DNA from: Duganella sp. CF402
GTDB lineage: Bacteria > Pseudomonadota > Gammaproteobacteria > Burkholderiales > Burkholderiaceae_D
DNA: 64,000 nucleotides
Assembly: GCF_900109645.1 (NCBI RefSeq)
Contig: NZ_FOBG01000001.1
Location: 992,001-1,056,000 of the forward strand
Reading direction: 5' to 3'
Positions 26,803 to 35,733 of this stretch are shown piece by piece (positions within the stretch are counted from its first letter, which is position 1; each line of letters begins with the position of its first letter). Under the pieces are notes generated by a model. That model made no database searches and had not been told where the DNA came from. It saw only the letters and a program-made list of their open reading frames with translations. The translations under genes and the position numbers were made by a program.

Positions 26803-28242
26803 TTATTTACCTTCGAGTGCGGCTATGGCGGCGGCGACGCCGGCGCCGTAGGCTGGATCGGCCTGGGTGCAGTTGTCGATGTGGCGCTGCTGGACTGGCT
26901 TCGACACGCCGTGGATCGCGCGCGCCGTGTTTTCAAACAGCAGTTGCTTCTTCTCGGCGGTCAGCAGGCGGAACAGGTTGCCCGGTTGCGAGTAGTAGTC
27001 GGTGTCGACGCGATGGTTCCAGTGGTCGGCCGCGCCTTCCAGCGACAGCGGCGGTTCCTTGTACTGCGGGCTTTCGGTCCATTCGCCACGGCTGTTCGGC
27101 TCGTACGGCGTGCTGCCGCCTTCGTTCGGCAGGATGCGCATGGCGCCGTCGCGGTGGTAGTTGTGGAACGGGCACTTCGGCGCATTCACCGGAATCTGGT
27201 GATGGTTAACGCCGAGGCGATAGCGCGCAGCATCGCCATACGAGAACAGGCGCGATTGCAGCATCTTGTCCGGCGAGAAGCCGATGCCCGGCACCACATT
27301 GGCCGGCGAGAAGGCTGATTGCTCCACTTCCGCATGATAGTTTTCCGGATTGCGGTTCAGCTCCAGTATGCCGACGTCGATCAGCGGGTAATCCTTGTGC
27401 GGCCAGATCTTGGTCAGGTCGAACGGGTGGTACGGCACTTTGGAGGCCTCGGCTTCCGGCATGATCTGCACTGCCAGTTTCCAGCGCGGGAAGTCCTTGC
27501 GCTCGATGGCGTCGAACAGGTCGCGCTGCGAGCTTTCGCGGTCGACGCCGATCAGGGCGGCCGATTCGGCGTCGCTCAGGTTTTCAATCCCTTGCTGCGA
27601 CACGAAGTGGAACTTGACCCAGAAGCGCTCATTGGCGGCGTTGATGAAGCTGAAGGTGTGGCTGCCGAAACCGTGCATGTGGCGGTAGCCTTTCGGAATG
27701 CCGCGATCGCTCATGACGATGGTGACCTGGTGCAGCGCTTCCGGCAGCAGGGTCCAGAAGTCCCAGTTGTTTTCGGCGTTGCGCAGGTTGGTTTTCGGAT
27801 CGCGCTTGACCACGTGGTTCAGGTCCGGGAATTTCAGCGGATCGCGGAAGAAGAACACCGGCGTGTTATTGCCGACGATGTCCCAGTTGCCTTGCTCGGT
27901 GTAGAACTTGACCGCGAAGCCGCGAATATCGCGCTCGGCATCGGCCGCGCCGCGCTCGCCGGCCACGGTCGAGAAGCGCAGGAACACGTCGGTCTTCTTG
28001 CCGACCTGCGAGAACAGCGCCGCTTGCGTGTACTTGGTGATGTCGTGGGTGACGGTGAAGGTGCCGTAGGCGCCCGAGCCCTTGGCGTGCATGCGCCGCT
28101 CCGGGATGACTTCGCGGGCGAAGTGGGCCAGCTTTTCCAGGTGCCATACATCTTGCAGCAGCACCGGGCCGCGCGGACCGGCGGTCTGGGTATTCTGGTT
28201 GTCAACGACCGGCGCGCCGGCAGCAGTAGTGAGGTTTTTCAT
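26803..28242 (-). CDS. katA: Monofunctional heme catalase, small-subunit clade
   Basis: Enzyme of 479 residues that disproportionates hydrogen peroxide. The catalytic His lies in [12 protein letters not shown], the distal Asn in [11 protein letters not shown], and the heme-ligand Tyr in the proximal motif [14 protein letters not shown]. Length and lack of a signal peptide fit the clade 3 cytoplasmic enzymes. No catalase gene regulator is adjacent; an OxyR site was looked for upstream but not convincingly found. Confidence 0.95.
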   Translation of the reverse strand: MKNLTTAAGAPVVDNQNTQTAGPRGPVLLQDVWHLEKLAHFAREVIPERRMHAKGSGAYGTFTVTHDITKYTQAALFSQVGKKTDVFLRFSTVAGERGAADAERDIRGFAVKFYTEQGNWDIVGNNTPVFFFRDPLKFPDLNHVVKRDPKTNLRNAENNWDFWTLLPEALHQVTIVMSDRGIPKGYRHMHGFGSHTFSFINAANERFWVKFHFVSQQGIENLSDAESAALIGVDRESSQRDLFDAIERKDFPRWKLAVQIMPEAEASKVPYHPFDLTKIWPHKDYPLIDVGILELNRNPENYHAEVEQSAFSPANVVPGIGFSPDKMLQSRLFSYGDAARYRLGVNHHQIPVNAPKCPFHNYHRDGAMRILPNEGGSTPYEPNSRGEWTESPQYKEPPLSLEGAADHWNHRVDTDYYSQPGNLFRLLTAEKKQLLFENTARAIHGVSKPVQQRHIDNCTQADPAYGAGVAAAIAALEGK

Positions 28243-28335
28243 GAAACTTCCTTCGCCTGTTTTGGGGATGAATGGAAACTTCCAGCATAACTACACCAAT
28301 AACTTTTTACCGCTCTCAAAAGGCAGAGCCGCAAT

Positions 28336-28368
28336 GAAAAACGCCCGGCACTGCCGGGCGTTCAATGA
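28336..28368 (-). terminator. Rho-independent terminator of the OmpA/Pal-like gene
   Basis: On the minus strand the hairpin ACGCCCGGCAGTGCCGGGCGT is followed by TTTTC. It lies about 20 bp past the stop of the lipoprotein gene at 28381 and is the best intrinsic terminator on this side of the window. Confidence 0.8.
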
Positions 28369-28380
28369 TACTACTTTGAA

Positions 28381-28908
28381 TTACTTGCTTGGGTAGATGA
28401 TGTCGTCACGACGGTCGTGAGCGCGGGCAGCGTTGTCGGTGCCGGTCACTTTTTCTTTACCGTACGATACGGCTTCCATCTGACCTTCTTTCACGCCTTG
28501 TACTTTCAGGGCGGTGATCAGGGCTTGAGCGCGCTTCTGGCCCAGGGCCAGGTTGTACTCTGCGCCGCCGCGGTCATCGGTGTTACCTTCGACTTTGATA
28601 GCGACGTTCGGGTTAGCGGCCAGGAATTTGGCGTGATCAGCAACCAGGGTGTCGAACTCTGGCTTGACGTTGTACTTGTCGAAGTCGAAGTAGACGCTAC
28701 GGTTTTTGTAGATCGAGCTGTTAGGGTCCAGGTAGGCTGGCAGTGGAGCAGCTACTGGAGCAGCAACTGGAGCGGCTACTGGCGCTGGCGCCGGGGCCGG
28801 AGCTGGTGCTGGGGCTGGAGCAGGTGCCGGAGCTGGTGCAGGGGTGGAGCAGGCGCTCAGCAGAGCGATGGTGCAGGCTGCCAGCAGAATATTGGTTTTA
28901 GCTTTCAT
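28381..28908 (-). CDS. OmpA-domain (Pal-like) outer-membrane lipoprotein
   Basis: Lipoprotein of 175 residues with lipobox LLSAC (Cys20). A Pro-Ala repeat linker (about 21-55, PAPAPA then VAAPVAAP) follows, then an OmpA/Pal peptidoglycan-binding domain: SVYFDFDKYNVKPEF, KVEGNTDDRGGAEYNLALGQKRAQAL, and Arg residues near the end. It resembles Pal, but no tolQRAB genes are adjacent, so it is probably an additional Pal-like anchor. ATG with GGGAG. It has its own promoter and terminator, so it is probably monocistronic. Confidence 0.88.
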   Translation of the reverse strand: MKAKTNILLAACTIALLSACSTPAPAPAPAPAPAPAPAPAPAPVAAPVAAPVAAPLPAYLDPNSSIYKNRSVYFDFDKYNVKPEFDTLVADHAKFLAANPNVAIKVEGNTDDRGGAEYNLALGQKRAQALITALKVQGVKEGQMEAVSYGKEKVTGTDNAARAHDRRDDIIYPSK

Positions 28909-28988
28909 CGTAAAACTCCCGAATTGGTTTTGTTTGTGGGACAAGGGACACACAAGGGTGTGAGGCTGTACCTCCAGCCGCGACCGGT

Positions 28989-29008
28989 ATTATATAAGGG
29001 TTTCCCTT
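28989..29008 (-). promoter_or_regulatory. Promoter of the OmpA/Pal-like gene with small palindrome
   Basis: A perfect TATAAT (-10, minus strand, 28989-28994) lies about 80 bp upstream of the lipoprotein start. Immediately upstream of it is AAGGGAAACCCTT (28996-29008), a 5-bp inverted repeat in the -10/-35 spacer where a repressor could bind. No good -35 hexamer is visible. Confidence 0.5.
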
Positions 29009-29028
29009 GGAAATATTGGTCCCATGCA

Positions 29029-31203
29029 TTATTTTTTCAGCCAAGGCGCAAATGGCTTTAAATCCGTATCACTTTCGACATACCAGGCACGGCGGGCGAT
29101 ATCGAATTTGGCCCCCAGCGCCTTGACCTGATCCTTGTCATTATAACCAGCAGTGAGGTAATGACGGGCGGCCGGCGCGGCCACCGGTGCGCGCTCATTG
29201 CGTTCCAGGGCCGCCTCGGCGGCTGCTGAAGATTTAGGCAAACGCAGCTGCGCGATGAAGCTGCTGCGCTGGGCCGTGTCGGATGGCGAGAGCAGCGTCA
29301 GGCGCGCGCGGGCGCGGGTGGCGGCCACGTAGAACAGGTTTTCCTCCTCGCGCTTGGGCTGCAGGGGATGAGGAAATTCGCCATCTTGCAGGAAAGGCAA
29401 AATCACGTGGTCGAATTCCTTGCCCTTGGCATTGGCCGCGCATTCGATCAGCACCGACTTGCGGTCGCGCTTGCGGCGCACAAAAGCCTCGCGCGCGTTC
29501 AGCGCATTCCAGAATTCGCGCAGGCTCTGGCCGGAACTGGCTGCTGCCGCCAGCAGGCTGGCGATCGATTTGTTGATGACGCTGGCGTCGTAGGCGCGCA
29601 CGAAGATGCGGCGCGCGGTGGTGGCCAGTTGCACCCGTTCGCACAATTCGCTCAGTACGGTGGCGGCCGGGGTGGCCGGATCGACGTCGGACAGCCAGGC
29701 CAGTGCGCTGATGACGGCGCGCTTGGTGGCCACGCTGGCGACGTCGCGGTAGCTCGGCTCGACGCCGTCGCGGCGCTCGTCTTCAATCATGAACAGCTCG
29801 CCCAGCAAGTCCGGGCTTTTCACGATTTGCTGTTTGAAGTTGTCCATGCTGTGCGCCGAGAACTTCATTTCGCTGAACGCCACCAGCGCGTCGACGATGG
29901 CGGTGCGCACCTGATCGGACTTGACGGCGGCGAAGTCCTTCAGCGCGATCGCCAGCAAGCCGCGCAGGAACAGGATTTCATCGCGCTGCAAATAGCCGGC
30001 CATTGGCGGCGTGCGGTAATCGATATCGGCCTCGATCAGCGCGTTCTCGATTTCCATCGACTGATGGCGGTCGCGGATCAGGATGGCGCAGCCGTCGATA
30101 TCGTAGCCGTCGGCCTTCCATTCGCGCACCGCCGCCACCACGCGCAGGGCGCATTCGGCGGCGCTGGTGTAGTGGGCCTGGCGGATTTCGGTGCGCAGCG
30201 GCAGGCTGGATTCCACCTGCTTTTGCTTGAACTCGGCCATCGCGTAGGCCAGGTGCGGGCCGTGGCGCCAGGTCTGCGTCAACGGGTAGCGCTGCAGCTT
30301 GGGATAGCGCTCGGCAAAGCGGCGGTTCAGGTACTCGTCGCTGGCGCCCAGCTTGGCGTGGATCACCTGATCCTTGTCGCCGGCGCCGACGAAGTAGCAC
30401 TGCGGCCGGTCGATCAGCGCGTCGAGGATGCGGAAGGCGGCCTCGTTCAGGTCGTGCAGCTCGTCGCACAGCACCAGCCGGTAGTCGGGGAACTGCTCGG
30501 CCAGCCGGCCGCCGCCGTGCAGGTTGCAGGCCAGGTCGTAGGTGGCGTCGAACGGACCACGGAACACCGCGCCGGCGCCGCCGTCCAGCCGCATGCGCTC
30601 GTACTCGAGGGTGGTCAGGTAATCGGTCAGCGGCACGCCCAGCACTTCGGCCGCTTCTTCCGGGCCCATGAACTCGACATCGGAATCCAGCGCCATCGTG
30701 GCTTTCAGATTCAACTGGACGTCGAGGAACTGGCTCAGCGCCAGGCTATGCGTGTGCAGTTCCAGCCCGTCGACGCTGCCGGCGTAGCGTTCGCCGGCGT
30801 AGTCCATCGCTTGCAGCGCGTAGTTCTTGAGCGCGCGCGCTTCGTGGCACTGGCGTACGTTGTCGCCATCGGTCAGGTCCAGCATCCATGCTGAAAAATC
30901 TTCGAAGCTGAGTACCGCGATGCGCTCCACCGTCGCCCGCGCCACGCCGACTTCCAGCAGCCGGCGGCGCAGCACTTCACGCGCTTCCGGCGTGAAGGTC
31001 AGGGCCAGGATCTGTTCCGGTCCGAGGCCGCGCGTTAGCGCTTCGCCGATGCGCAGCGCCAGCGTGGTGGTCTTGGCCGCGCCGGCGTTGGCGTCGACCA
31101 GCACGACCTTGTTCTGAGCCAGCTGGATGGCGGTCTGTTCAGCGGTCGGGATCAGGCCTTGCGGCGTAAAGCGGGGAGAATTGGTCGGAGTAGGCTGGTT
31201 CAT
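29029..31203 (-). CDS. UvrD/Rep-like superfamily 1 helicase with C-terminal DUF5710
   Basis: Protein of 724 residues. The N-terminal ATPase has a variant Walker A (ANAGAAKTTT, Lys44) and LALTFTPEAREVL, then a variant Walker B, CDELHD, where UvrD has DEFQD. Q-motif and QTWRHGP, and a C-terminal helicase half ending VAATRARARLTLLSPS, are visible. The last 45 or so residues (RHYLTAGYNDKDQVKALGAKF to the end) match DUF5710, a small domain usually in plasmid or primase-like proteins. Probably a DNA translocase or repair helicase with a DNA-binding tail. It is encoded 3 bp downstream of the LacI gene. Confidence 0.82.
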   Translation of the reverse strand: MNQPTPTNSPRFTPQGLIPTAEQTAIQLAQNKVVLVDANAGAAKTTTLALRIGEALTRGLGPEQILALTFTPEAREVLRRRLLEVGVARATVERIAVLSFEDFSAWMLDLTDGDNVRQCHEARALKNYALQAMDYAGERYAGSVDGLELHTHSLALSQFLDVQLNLKATMALDSDVEFMGPEEAAEVLGVPLTDYLTTLEYERMRLDGGAGAVFRGPFDATYDLACNLHGGGRLAEQFPDYRLVLCDELHDLNEAAFRILDALIDRPQCYFVGAGDKDQVIHAKLGASDEYLNRRFAERYPKLQRYPLTQTWRHGPHLAYAMAEFKQKQVESSLPLRTEIRQAHYTSAAECALRVVAAVREWKADGYDIDGCAILIRDRHQSMEIENALIEADIDYRTPPMAGYLQRDEILFLRGLLAIALKDFAAVKSDQVRTAIVDALVAFSEMKFSAHSMDNFKQQIVKSPDLLGELFMIEDERRDGVEPSYRDVASVATKRAVISALAWLSDVDPATPAATVLSELCERVQLATTARRIFVRAYDASVINKSIASLLAAAASSGQSLREFWNALNAREAFVRRKRDRKSVLIECAANAKGKEFDHVILPFLQDGEFPHPLQPKREEENLFYVAATRARARLTLLSPSDTAQRSSFIAQLRLPKSSAAAEAALERNERAPVAAPAARHYLTAGYNDKDQVKALGAKFDIARRAWYVESDTDLKPFAPWLKK

Positions 31204-31206
31204 CCG

Positions 31207-32337
31207 CTACATTATAGCGACCGGCAGCGGCAAGCCGGTAGCGGCGCGCGCCGGCCTCGGATTTGCGCCGGCCGGCGTCAGGCGTGCGGTGGCGCCTTCG
31301 ATGAACTGCGCGCTGAACACGCGCTTTTCCACCTCGGTATCGTGCTGCGTCATGCGCGCGCACAGCAGGTCGGCGGCGGCGGCCGCCATTTTCGGCATCG
31401 GCTGGCGCAGCGTGGTCAGGTTGTAGCTGACCCAGTTGGATGGCTCCACGGCGTCAAAGCCGGCCACCGACAGCTGGCCCGGCACGTCGATGCCCAGCTC
31501 GTGGCGCGCGCTGTCGAGGCAGCCGATCGCCATCACGTCGCTGCCGCAGATGATTGCATCCGGCACGCCGCCCAGCTCGGCGATGATGGCCTTCAGGCCG
31601 AGCGCGCCGCTGCGGTAATCGTACTGACCCGGCACCACCACTGGTGCGGGCAGGCCCAGCTCGGCGATGCGTTCGCAGGCGCCGCGCCGGCGTTCGTAGG
31701 CTACGCTCAGGCTTTCATCGCCGGCGATGATGCCGAACTGGCGATGGCCTGCCGCCGCCAGCCGCGACACCAGCAAGCGGCCGGTTTCCAGATGGTCGCA
31801 GGTGACGGTGTTGACCGAATGGTCGCGCAGCATGCGGTTGAACAGCACCAGCGGCATGCGGCGGCGGTCGAATTCGGCGATATGTTCGGGCGACAGGCGG
31901 GCGGCCGCGATCACGCCGTCGACCTGGTATTGCCAGACGTCGGCCAGCACGCGGTCGACTTCGGCCTCGTGCTGCAGCGTGAACAACAGCACGCGCTTGC
32001 CGCGCGCATTGAATTGCTGGCTGACTTCGGCCAGCAACTCCGGGTAGTACAGATTGGCCTGGTTGGTGATGATCAGCGCCACCATATTGGAGCGGCGCGT
32101 GATCAGGCTGCGGGCGGCGGCGTTGGGAATGTAGTCGAGCAGGGCGGCGGCCTGCATCACTGCCGCATGCTTGTCCTTGGAAACGCTGGCGCCCGGTTTG
32201 AAGCAGCGCGATACGGCCGATTGCGACACCCCGGCCAGCTGTGCCACGTCGTACGACGTCACGCGGCGATTTTCGCTGGCGATGGCGGCTTTCAGCTCGC
32301 TCGCGCATTGCTCAACTGACAGCTTGGTTTTGGTCAT
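31207..32337 (-). CDS. LacI family transcriptional regulator
   Basis: Regulator of 376 residues. Its helix-turn-helix is at about 26-53 (VTSYDVAQLAGVSQSAVSRCFKPG), preceded by an unusual 25-residue N-terminal extension. A periplasmic-binding-like sensor domain follows (MVALIITNQANLYYPELLAEV, DGVIAAAR, GHRQFGIIAGD, PDAIICGSDVMAIG). No sugar or carbon catabolism genes are next to it; the adjacent gene is a helicase. The target is unknown. Confidence 0.88.
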   Translation of the reverse strand: MTKTKLSVEQCASELKAAIASENRRVTSYDVAQLAGVSQSAVSRCFKPGASVSKDKHAAVMQAAALLDYIPNAAARSLITRRSNMVALIITNQANLYYPELLAEVSQQFNARGKRVLLFTLQHEAEVDRVLADVWQYQVDGVIAAARLSPEHIAEFDRRRMPLVLFNRMLRDHSVNTVTCDHLETGRLLVSRLAAAGHRQFGIIAGDESLSVAYERRRGACERIAELGLPAPVVVPGQYDYRSGALGLKAIIAELGGVPDAIICGSDVMAIGCLDSARHELGIDVPGQLSVAGFDAVEPSNWVSYNLTTLRQPMPKMAAAAADLLCARMTQHDTEVEKRVFSAQFIEGATARLTPAGANPRPARAATGLPLPVAIM

Positions 32338-32537
32338 CGTCTCGGGTCGCAGCCGTGGGCTTGCATTCTTTTCAGGTAATCCAGAATAATAAAAAACTTA
32401 CTCATTGGCAACAAATATCGCCTTTCTGGAAAGAAATAATGCTCAGTCTGTGGCAACTATGCAATTCTTCCTAATTCTTCCTGTAAGCGGGCATTTTCTG
32501 ATAAAATCCCGCCCCTTGATTTGAAGGAAGGGGCAAG

Positions 32538-33788
32538 ATGGCCATTGCTTGCGGCGTCGATTTTGGAACATCCAACTCCACCGTTGGCTGGGTGCGTCCC
32601 GGCCACCCGGTGATGCTGGGACTGGAGGATGGCAAGGCAACCTTGCCGTCGGTAGTCTTCTTCAACGCGGATGACGACGAAGTCACCTACGGCCGTGCCG
32701 CCCTGGGTGAATACCTGGCCGGCTACGAAGGCCGCCTGATGCGCTCCATGAAAAGCCTGCTCGGCACCAGCCTGATCGACGGCCAGACCGAGGTCGGCGG
32801 CCGCGCGCTGCCGTTCCGCATGCTGCTGGCCCAGTTCATTGGCGAACTGAAGCGCCGTGCCGAACGTGCCGCCGGCCGTGAATTCACCTCGGCCGTGTTC
32901 GGCCGCCCGGTCTACTTCATCGACGACAGCAAGGAAAACGACCAGCTGGCGCAAGACACGCTGGGCGAAGTGGCCCGCTCGGTCGGCTTCAAGGACATCG
33001 CCTTCCAGTTCGAGCCGATTGCGGCCGCGTTCGACTACGAGTCGCAAATCGACCGCGAAGAGCTGGTGCTGATCGCCGACATCGGCGGCGGCACCTCGGA
33101 CTTCTCGCTGGTGCGCCTGTCGCCCGAACGGGCAAAGAAAGCCGAGCGGCGCGACGATATCCTGGCCAACGGCGGCGTCCACATCGGCGGCACCGACTTC
33201 GATAAATACCTGAGCCTGTCGTCCATCATGCCGCTGCTCGGTTACGGCAGCCGCCTGCGCAACAACAGCGAAGTACCGTCGAGCTACTTCTTCAACCTGG
33301 CCACCTGGCACACCATCAACCAAGTCTACACCAAGAAAATGTGGACCCAGCTGTCCGACCTGATCCGCGATTCGGCCGAGCAGGAAAAACTGCACCGCCT
33401 GCAGCGCCTGATCGACGAGCGCGCCGGCCACTGGCTGGCGATGAAGGCGGAAGAGGGCAAGATCGCACTGTCGTCTGCCGCGCAAGTGCAGCTGGAGCTG
33501 GACCGCCTGGCGCCGCCGGTGGTGCTGGACCTGAACCGCGACCAGTTCGATGGCGCCATCGACCATCTGGTGGGCTCGGTGGAAAGCACCGTCACCAATC
33601 TGTTGCGCGACGCCGGCGTCAAAGCCGAAGACGTGGACACGGTATTCTTCACCGGCGGTTCCAGCGGCGTGCTCAAGCTGCGCGAGCGCATCGGCGCGCT
33701 GGTGCCGTCGGCGCGCAAGGTCGAGGGCGATCTGTTTGGCAGCATCGGCGCCGGCCTGGCGCTGGATGCCGTGCGCAAGTTCGGATAA
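32538..33788 (+). CDS. yegD: YegD-like Hsp70 family protein
   Basis: Hsp70-like protein of 416 residues. The phosphate-1 motif is VDFGTSNSTVGW, the connect/phosphate-2 region is LIADIGGGTSDFSLVRL, and the adenosine-binding end is FFTGGSSGVLKLRERIG. It has the actin-like ATPase fold but no substrate-binding domain of DnaK size, as in YegD. Strong site GAAGGAAGGGG. A -10-like TGATAAAAT lies about 40 bp upstream. The next gene, an exonuclease, starts 3 bp after its stop, implying one operon. Confidence 0.9.
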   Translation: MAIACGVDFGTSNSTVGWVRPGHPVMLGLEDGKATLPSVVFFNADDDEVTYGRAALGEYLAGYEGRLMRSMKSLLGTSLIDGQTEVGGRALPFRMLLAQFIGELKRRAERAAGREFTSAVFGRPVYFIDDSKENDQLAQDTLGEVARSVGFKDIAFQFEPIAAAFDYESQIDREELVLIADIGGGTSDFSLVRLSPERAKKAERRDDILANGGVHIGGTDFDKYLSLSSIMPLLGYGSRLRNNSEVPSSYFFNLATWHTINQVYTKKMWTQLSDLIRDSAEQEKLHRLQRLIDERAGHWLAMKAEEGKIALSSAAQVQLELDRLAPPVVLDLNRDQFDGAIDHLVGSVESTVTNLLRDAGVKAEDVDTVFFTGGSSGVLKLRERIGALVPSARKVEGDLFGSIGAGLALDAVRKFG

Positions 33789-33791
33789 GCC

Positions 33792-34412
33792 ATGCTTGAT
33801 CAAGCGATAGTCATGCTCGACTTTGAGACCACCGGCCTGTCGCCGGCGATGGGCGACCGCATCACCGAAGTGGCGGCGCTGCGCATCGTCGGCGGCGAGA
33901 TCGTCGACCGTTACGTATCGCTGGTGAATTGCGGCGTGCGCATCCCGTCCTTCATCACCGGCCTGACCGGCATTACGCAAGCGATGGTGGACAGCGCGCC
34001 GCCGGTGCATGAAGTGGTGCCGCAACTGCTGGATTTTATCGGTAGCGACCCGCTGTCGGCCCACAACGCCAGCTTCGACGAGAAATTCCTGCGCGCCGAG
34101 GCCGAACAGCTGGACCTGGCGCCGCGCCACGCCTCGCTGGTGTGCTCGCTCAAGCTGTCGCGCCGCGTGTTCCCTGAACTGAGCAGCTACAAGCTGGGCG
34201 ACCTGTCGCGTTCGCTCGGCATCCGCTTCGGCAGCGCGGCCCACCGCGCCGAGGCCGACGCCGAAGTAGCCGCGCAAGTGCTGATCCACATCGGCCGCCA
34301 CCTGCGTTCCAGCTACGGCATCGCCCAGGTCGACACCGATTTGCTGGTGTCGGTCAACCAGCTGGCTGCCGCCAAGGTGCCGCAATTCCTCAAAAAGCGG
34401 TCCGGGCAATAA
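33792..34412 (+). CDS. DnaQ/PolC-like 3'-5' exonuclease
   Basis: DEDDh-type exonuclease of 206 residues. Exo I is MLDFETTGLSP, Exo II is SAHNASFDEKFL, and Exo III is HRAEADAEVAA with the catalytic His. It resembles the DNA polymerase III epsilon family but is stand-alone; no DnaE-binding tail is obvious. Tight spacing with the YegD-like gene suggests co-expression. The functional link between the two is unknown. Confidence 0.88.
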   Translation: MLDQAIVMLDFETTGLSPAMGDRITEVAALRIVGGEIVDRYVSLVNCGVRIPSFITGLTGITQAMVDSAPPVHEVVPQLLDFIGSDPLSAHNASFDEKFLRAEAEQLDLAPRHASLVCSLKLSRRVFPELSSYKLGDLSRSLGIRFGSAAHRAEADAEVAAQVLIHIGRHLRSSYGIAQVDTDLLVSVNQLAAAKVPQFLKKRSGQ

Positions 34413-34438
34413 GCGATAATATTTTATTAAGACGCGTT

Positions 34439-34473
34439 TGAGCGCGCGCAAACCCTCGCGGGGAGCGCGTTTT
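34439..34473 (+). terminator. Possible weak terminator after the exonuclease gene
   Basis: An interrupted GC-rich inverted repeat (GCGC ... CCC TCGC GGG ... GCGC) is followed by TTTT, about 30 bp past the exonuclease stop. The stem is bulged, so the call is tentative. Confidence 0.3.
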
Positions 34474-34515
34474 ACACTTTGATCAAGTTTGTTAAACGTT
34501 GGTCAGAGGTGTATC

Positions 34516-35733
34516 GTGAAAAAACCATGCACGGCGCAGCAGGCGCACAGCAATTATCTCTGGTTTCTGGAGTCCGCCGAGCGCGGCAATCCCTACGCCC
34601 AGTTCAATCTGGGCCGCATGTTCAAGAACGGCGACGGCGTCGCCCGCGACGAGGCGCTGGCCTTTTACTGGATGGGCAAGTCGGCCCGCCAAGGCATCGC
34701 CTACGCCCAGAACCTGCTCGGCGCCATGTACTACTACGGACGCGGCGTCGAGCCCGATGACGAGCTGGCGGCGCACTGGTTCCGGCTCGCCGCGCGGCAG
34801 GGCGAGGCCTCGGCCCAGCAAAATCTTGGACAGATGTACCGCAAGGGACGCGGGCTGGTGCACAGCGATGCGCTGGCGTTCGGCTGGTTTTGCCGCGCCG
34901 CCGAGGAAGGCCTGGCCAGCGCCCAGACCCTGCTTGGCGAATGCTACGCCGAAGGCCGTGGCGTGGCACGCAACTATCCCCTGGCGCTGGCGTGGTATCG
35001 CAAGGCCGCACTGCAAAACGATCGTCACGCCCAGCTGCGCCTGGGCCTGATGTACAAGCATGGCTGCGGCGTGGCGCGCAACGAGGTGCAGGCGGTGGCG
35101 TGGTTCCGGCTGGCGGCGATACAGGACTTGCCGGCGGCCCAGCGGCTGGTGGGCGTGGCCTTTGCCGAAGGGCTGGGCGTGCCGGGCGACGCCTGCCGGG
35201 CGGTCTCGTGGACGCTGCGCGCCGCCGAGCAGGACGATGTCGACGCCCAGTTCAACCTTGCGCTGATGCTGGCGCAGGGCCGGGGCGCCGAGCGCGACGA
35301 GGAACTGGCGCTGATCTGGTATCACCGCGCCGCCGAGGCCGGCCACATGCTGGCGCAGTACAACCTTGGCGCCATGTACGGGCGCAGCCGGGGTTCCGAT
35401 CTCGACCAGCGCCGCGCGCTGGAATGGTATCGCCGCGCGGCCGAGCAGGGCGCTGCCAGCGCCCAATTCAATCTGGCGGTGATGTACGCCAGCGGCTGCG
35501 GCACCAGCCGCAACGATGAACTGGCCGCCGCCTGGTATCGCAGTGCTGCCGAGCAGGGCGATGCCGGCGCGCAGAACAATCTGGGTGCGATGTATGCCAG
35601 CGGCGTTGGCGTCGAGCGCGACGATGCGCAGGCGATGGCCTGGTACGCCAAGGCGGCCGGGCAGGGCCACGCGCTGGCGCAGGTCAACCTGGACGCCATG
35701 CAGAGCGCCGGGCGCGGCCGGCAGGACGCCTGA
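34516..35733 (+). CDS. Sel1-repeat (SEL1-like TPR) protein
   Basis: Solenoid protein of 405 residues made of ten consecutive 36-residue Sel1-like repeats with consensus AQxNLGxMYxxGxGVxRDxxxAxxWYRxAAEQG, plus a partial eleventh. Such proteins act as scaffolds in signalling or envelope processes. GTG start at 34516 preceded by AGAGGTG; the frame is open from 34489 but those codons precede the ribosome-binding site. No signal peptide is visible, so it is probably cytoplasmic. It abuts the convergent c-di-GMP gene with no gap. Confidence 0.85.
   Translation: MKKPCTAQQAHSNYLWFLESAERGNPYAQFNLGRMFKNGDGVARDEALAFYWMGKSARQGIAYAQNLLGAMYYYGRGVEPDDELAAHWFRLAARQGEASAQQNLGQMYRKGRGLVHSDALAFGWFCRAAEEGLASAQTLLGECYAEGRGVARNYPLALAWYRKAALQNDRHAQLRLGLMYKHGCGVARNEVQAVAWFRLAAIQDLPAAQRLVGVAFAEGLGVPGDACRAVSWTLRAAEQDDVDAQFNLALMLAQGRGAERDEELALIWYHRAAEAGHMLAQYNLGAMYGRSRGSDLDQRRALEWYRRAAEQGAASAQFNLAVMYASGCGTSRNDELAAAWYRSAAEQGDAGAQNNLGAMYASGVGVERDDAQAMAWYAKAAGQGHALAQVNLDAMQSAGRGRQDA

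Noticed and set aside
28243..28330. GTTAT-type direct repeats upstream of catalase as an OxyR site
   Set aside because: Spacing and symmetry do not fit the OxyR pattern of four spaced ATAG/CTAT elements.
28745..28845. Short tandem repeats resembling a small repeat array
   Set aside because: They encode the Pro-Ala linker of the lipoprotein in frame and have no spacer structure, so not CRISPR.
29368..30894. 508-codon frame antisense to the UvrD-like helicase
   Set aside because: Shadow of a gene with clear helicase motifs.
32457..34451. 664-codon minus-strand frame across yegD and the exonuclease
   Set aside because: Spans two real plus-strand genes with intact motifs; composition is typical of antisense read-through.
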